DNA from: an uncultured Lysobacteraceae bacterium
GTDB taxonomy: Bacteria > Pseudomonadota > Gammaproteobacteria > Xanthomonadales > Rhodanobacteraceae
Direction of reading: 5' to 3'
Length of the DNA: 6,370 bases
Assembly: GCA_946480705.1 (NCBI GenBank)
Contig: CAMLLF010000248.1
Location: 1 to 6,370 of the forward strand
Below, piece after piece: positions 5,488 through 6,370 of this stretch. The notes under the pieces were generated by a model. The model was not told the DNA's origin. It did no database searches and worked only from the letters and a program-made list of their open reading frames with translations. Positions within the stretch are counted from its first letter, which is position 1. Every line of letters begins with the position of its first letter. The position numbers and the translations under genes were made by a program.

Positions 5488-6370
5488 ATGCAAGTTTCCG
5501 TTGAAAACGTGGGCAAGCTCGAGCGCAAGCTCACCGTGCGGGTTCCGGCCGACCAGCTCGACAGCCAGGTCAAGAGTCGCCTTGTCGACCTCGGCCGCAA
5601 CGTTCGTCTGAACGGTTTCCGTCCGGGCAAGGTGCCGGCCAAGGTCATCGAGCAGCGCTTCGGTGCCCAGGTTCGCAACGAAGCCATGTCCGAGCTGATC
5701 CGCTCGACGCTGGTCGAGGCGATGGAAGGTCAGAACCTGCGTCCGGCCATGCCCCCGTCGGTCGCGACGACCGGCGCGCCGAGCAACGGCGAAATCGAAT
5801 ACACCGCGACGTTCGAAGTCATGCCGGAACTCGGCACGATCGATGTTTCCGGCCTCGAGATCGTGCGCGCATCCGCCGACGTCACCGACGCCGACGTCGA
5901 CACCATGATCGAGACCCTGCGCCAGCAGCGCCGCACGTTTGCGCTGGTGGATCGCCCCGCCGCCGTCGGCGACATGGTGCTGTTCGAATACTCGGCCCAG
6001 GCCGGCGACTACCGCTTCCCGGCCGAAGGCAATGACCGCGTCGGTACCGTCATCGGTTCGGGCGCGCTTTTCAAGGAACTCGAAGACAGCCTGGTCGGCC
6101 TCAAGGCCGGCGACGAGAAAACGCTGACGCTGACCTTTCCGGCGGAATTCCGCAACGAGAACCTGGCCGGCAAGGAAGCGCAGGTCGCGGTCAAGATCGT
6201 CCGCGTCCAGGTGCAGGAACTCCCGACGCTCGACGACGCGTTCTTCTCGAGTTTTGGCATCGTCGACGGCGGCCTCGGCGAGCTTCCAGCACATCGACAG
6301 CTACGCGACGGTGGACGCCACGCTGCGCTACACCACCGGCGAGCGGGACGACCTGCTGGGCGGCATCATC
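5488..6370 (+). CDS. tig: Trigger factor, N-terminal and PPIase domains; 3' end chimeric or truncated
   Basis: Trigger factor is a cytosolic chaperone that docks on the ribosome at the tunnel exit and folds nascent chains. The start is ATG 5488 with GAGGAG 5 bases upstream, beginning MQVSVENVGKLERKLTVRVP. The ribosome-binding domain contains the signature GFRPGKVP (43-50; E. coli FRK docking loop at 44-46). The FKBP-type PPIase domain spans about 155-245 (GDMVLFEYSA at 161, GLKAGDE at 204, LTFPAEF at 215, ENLAGKEAQVAV at 224). The match continues through ELPTLDDAFFSSFGIVDGGLGEL (244-266), which aligns with E. coli [23 protein letters not shown]. The expected RAEVR...MEREL helix is then absent; the frame stays open to the window end but codes arginine- and histidine-rich nonsense. 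The family is about 430 residues long, so the C-terminal chaperone domain is missing here. Confidence 0.92.
   Translation, partial: MQVSVENVGKLERKLTVRVPADQLDSQVKSRLVDLGRNVRLNGFRPGKVPAKVIEQRFGAQVRNEAMSELIRSTLVEAMEGQNLRPAMPPSVATTGAPSNGEIEYTATFEVMPELGTIDVSGLEIVRASADVTDADVDTMIETLRQQRRTFALVDRPAAVGDMVLFEYSAQAGDYRFPAEGNDRVGTVIGSGALFKELEDSLVGLKAGDEKTLTLTFPAEFRNENLAGKEAQVAVKIVRVQVQELPTLDDAFFSSFGIVDGGLGELPAHRQLRDGGRHAALHHRRAGRPAGRHH
6278..6370 (+). other. Fragment resembling a TonB-dependent receptor beta-barrel, joined to tig
   Basis: From about 6278, in the frame starting at 6278 (not the tig frame), the translation is ASFQHIDSYATVDATL followed by RYTTGERDDLLGGII. Alternating aromatic and polar residues with SYATVDATLRY resemble a late outer-membrane barrel strand of TonB-dependent receptors, where an S-Y-x-T-V-D-x-T-L-R-Y pattern is common. 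Upstream in this frame there is no such similarity, so the fragment begins within or near the tig break point. It runs off the window end. The identification is by pattern only on about 31 residues. Confidence 0.45.

Overview
The window is GC-rich, densely packed chromosomal DNA from what looks like a gammaproteobacterium, probably near the Xanthomonadales (Lysobacterales). This rests on the order recX - alaS - csrA - tRNA-Ser(GCT), a tRNA block leading into tig, and protein sequences that track E. coli AlaRS, CsrA and trigger factor closely. The exact family cannot be fixed by eye. All genes are on the + strand, and nearly all of it is core housekeeping rather than accessory DNA.

Layout. recX (74-640) encodes the RecA regulator and carries a small tandem pentapeptide repeat near its N-terminus. 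After 164 bp comes a complete alaS (805-3438, 877 aa). A 336 bp gap follows, holding an inverted repeat, a probable sigma70 promoter and a GGA-rich, foldable csrA leader. It leads to csrA (3775-3975) with a strong Shine-Dalgarno. tRNA-Ser(GCT) follows at 4058-4150 and ends at a perfect intrinsic terminator (4155-4184). A gene-free stretch of about 480 bp contains a T-rich island and then a strong stable-RNA-type promoter (TTGACG-17-AATAAT). That promoter drives a single tRNA-Arg(ACG), which has its own terminator.

A second promoter of the same type (TTGACG-17-TAACAT) starts a run of five tRNAs: Pro(TGG), Arg(TCT), His(GTG), Lys(CTT) and Leu(TAG). No terminator separates this run from tig, which encodes the ribosome-bound chaperone trigger factor. 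The theme is translation: charging of tRNAAla, the tRNAs themselves, nascent-chain folding, and CsrA control of mRNA.

The most unusual point is at the right edge. The tig reading frame matches trigger factor up to about residue 266 (base ~6285). The last ~90 bases then stop looking like trigger factor in any frame. In a different frame they read like a beta-barrel segment of a TonB-dependent outer-membrane receptor. This is either an assembly or cloning chimera at a contig end or a real rearrangement truncating an important chaperone gene. I saw no CRISPR array, insertion sequence, prophage or new defence-type system.
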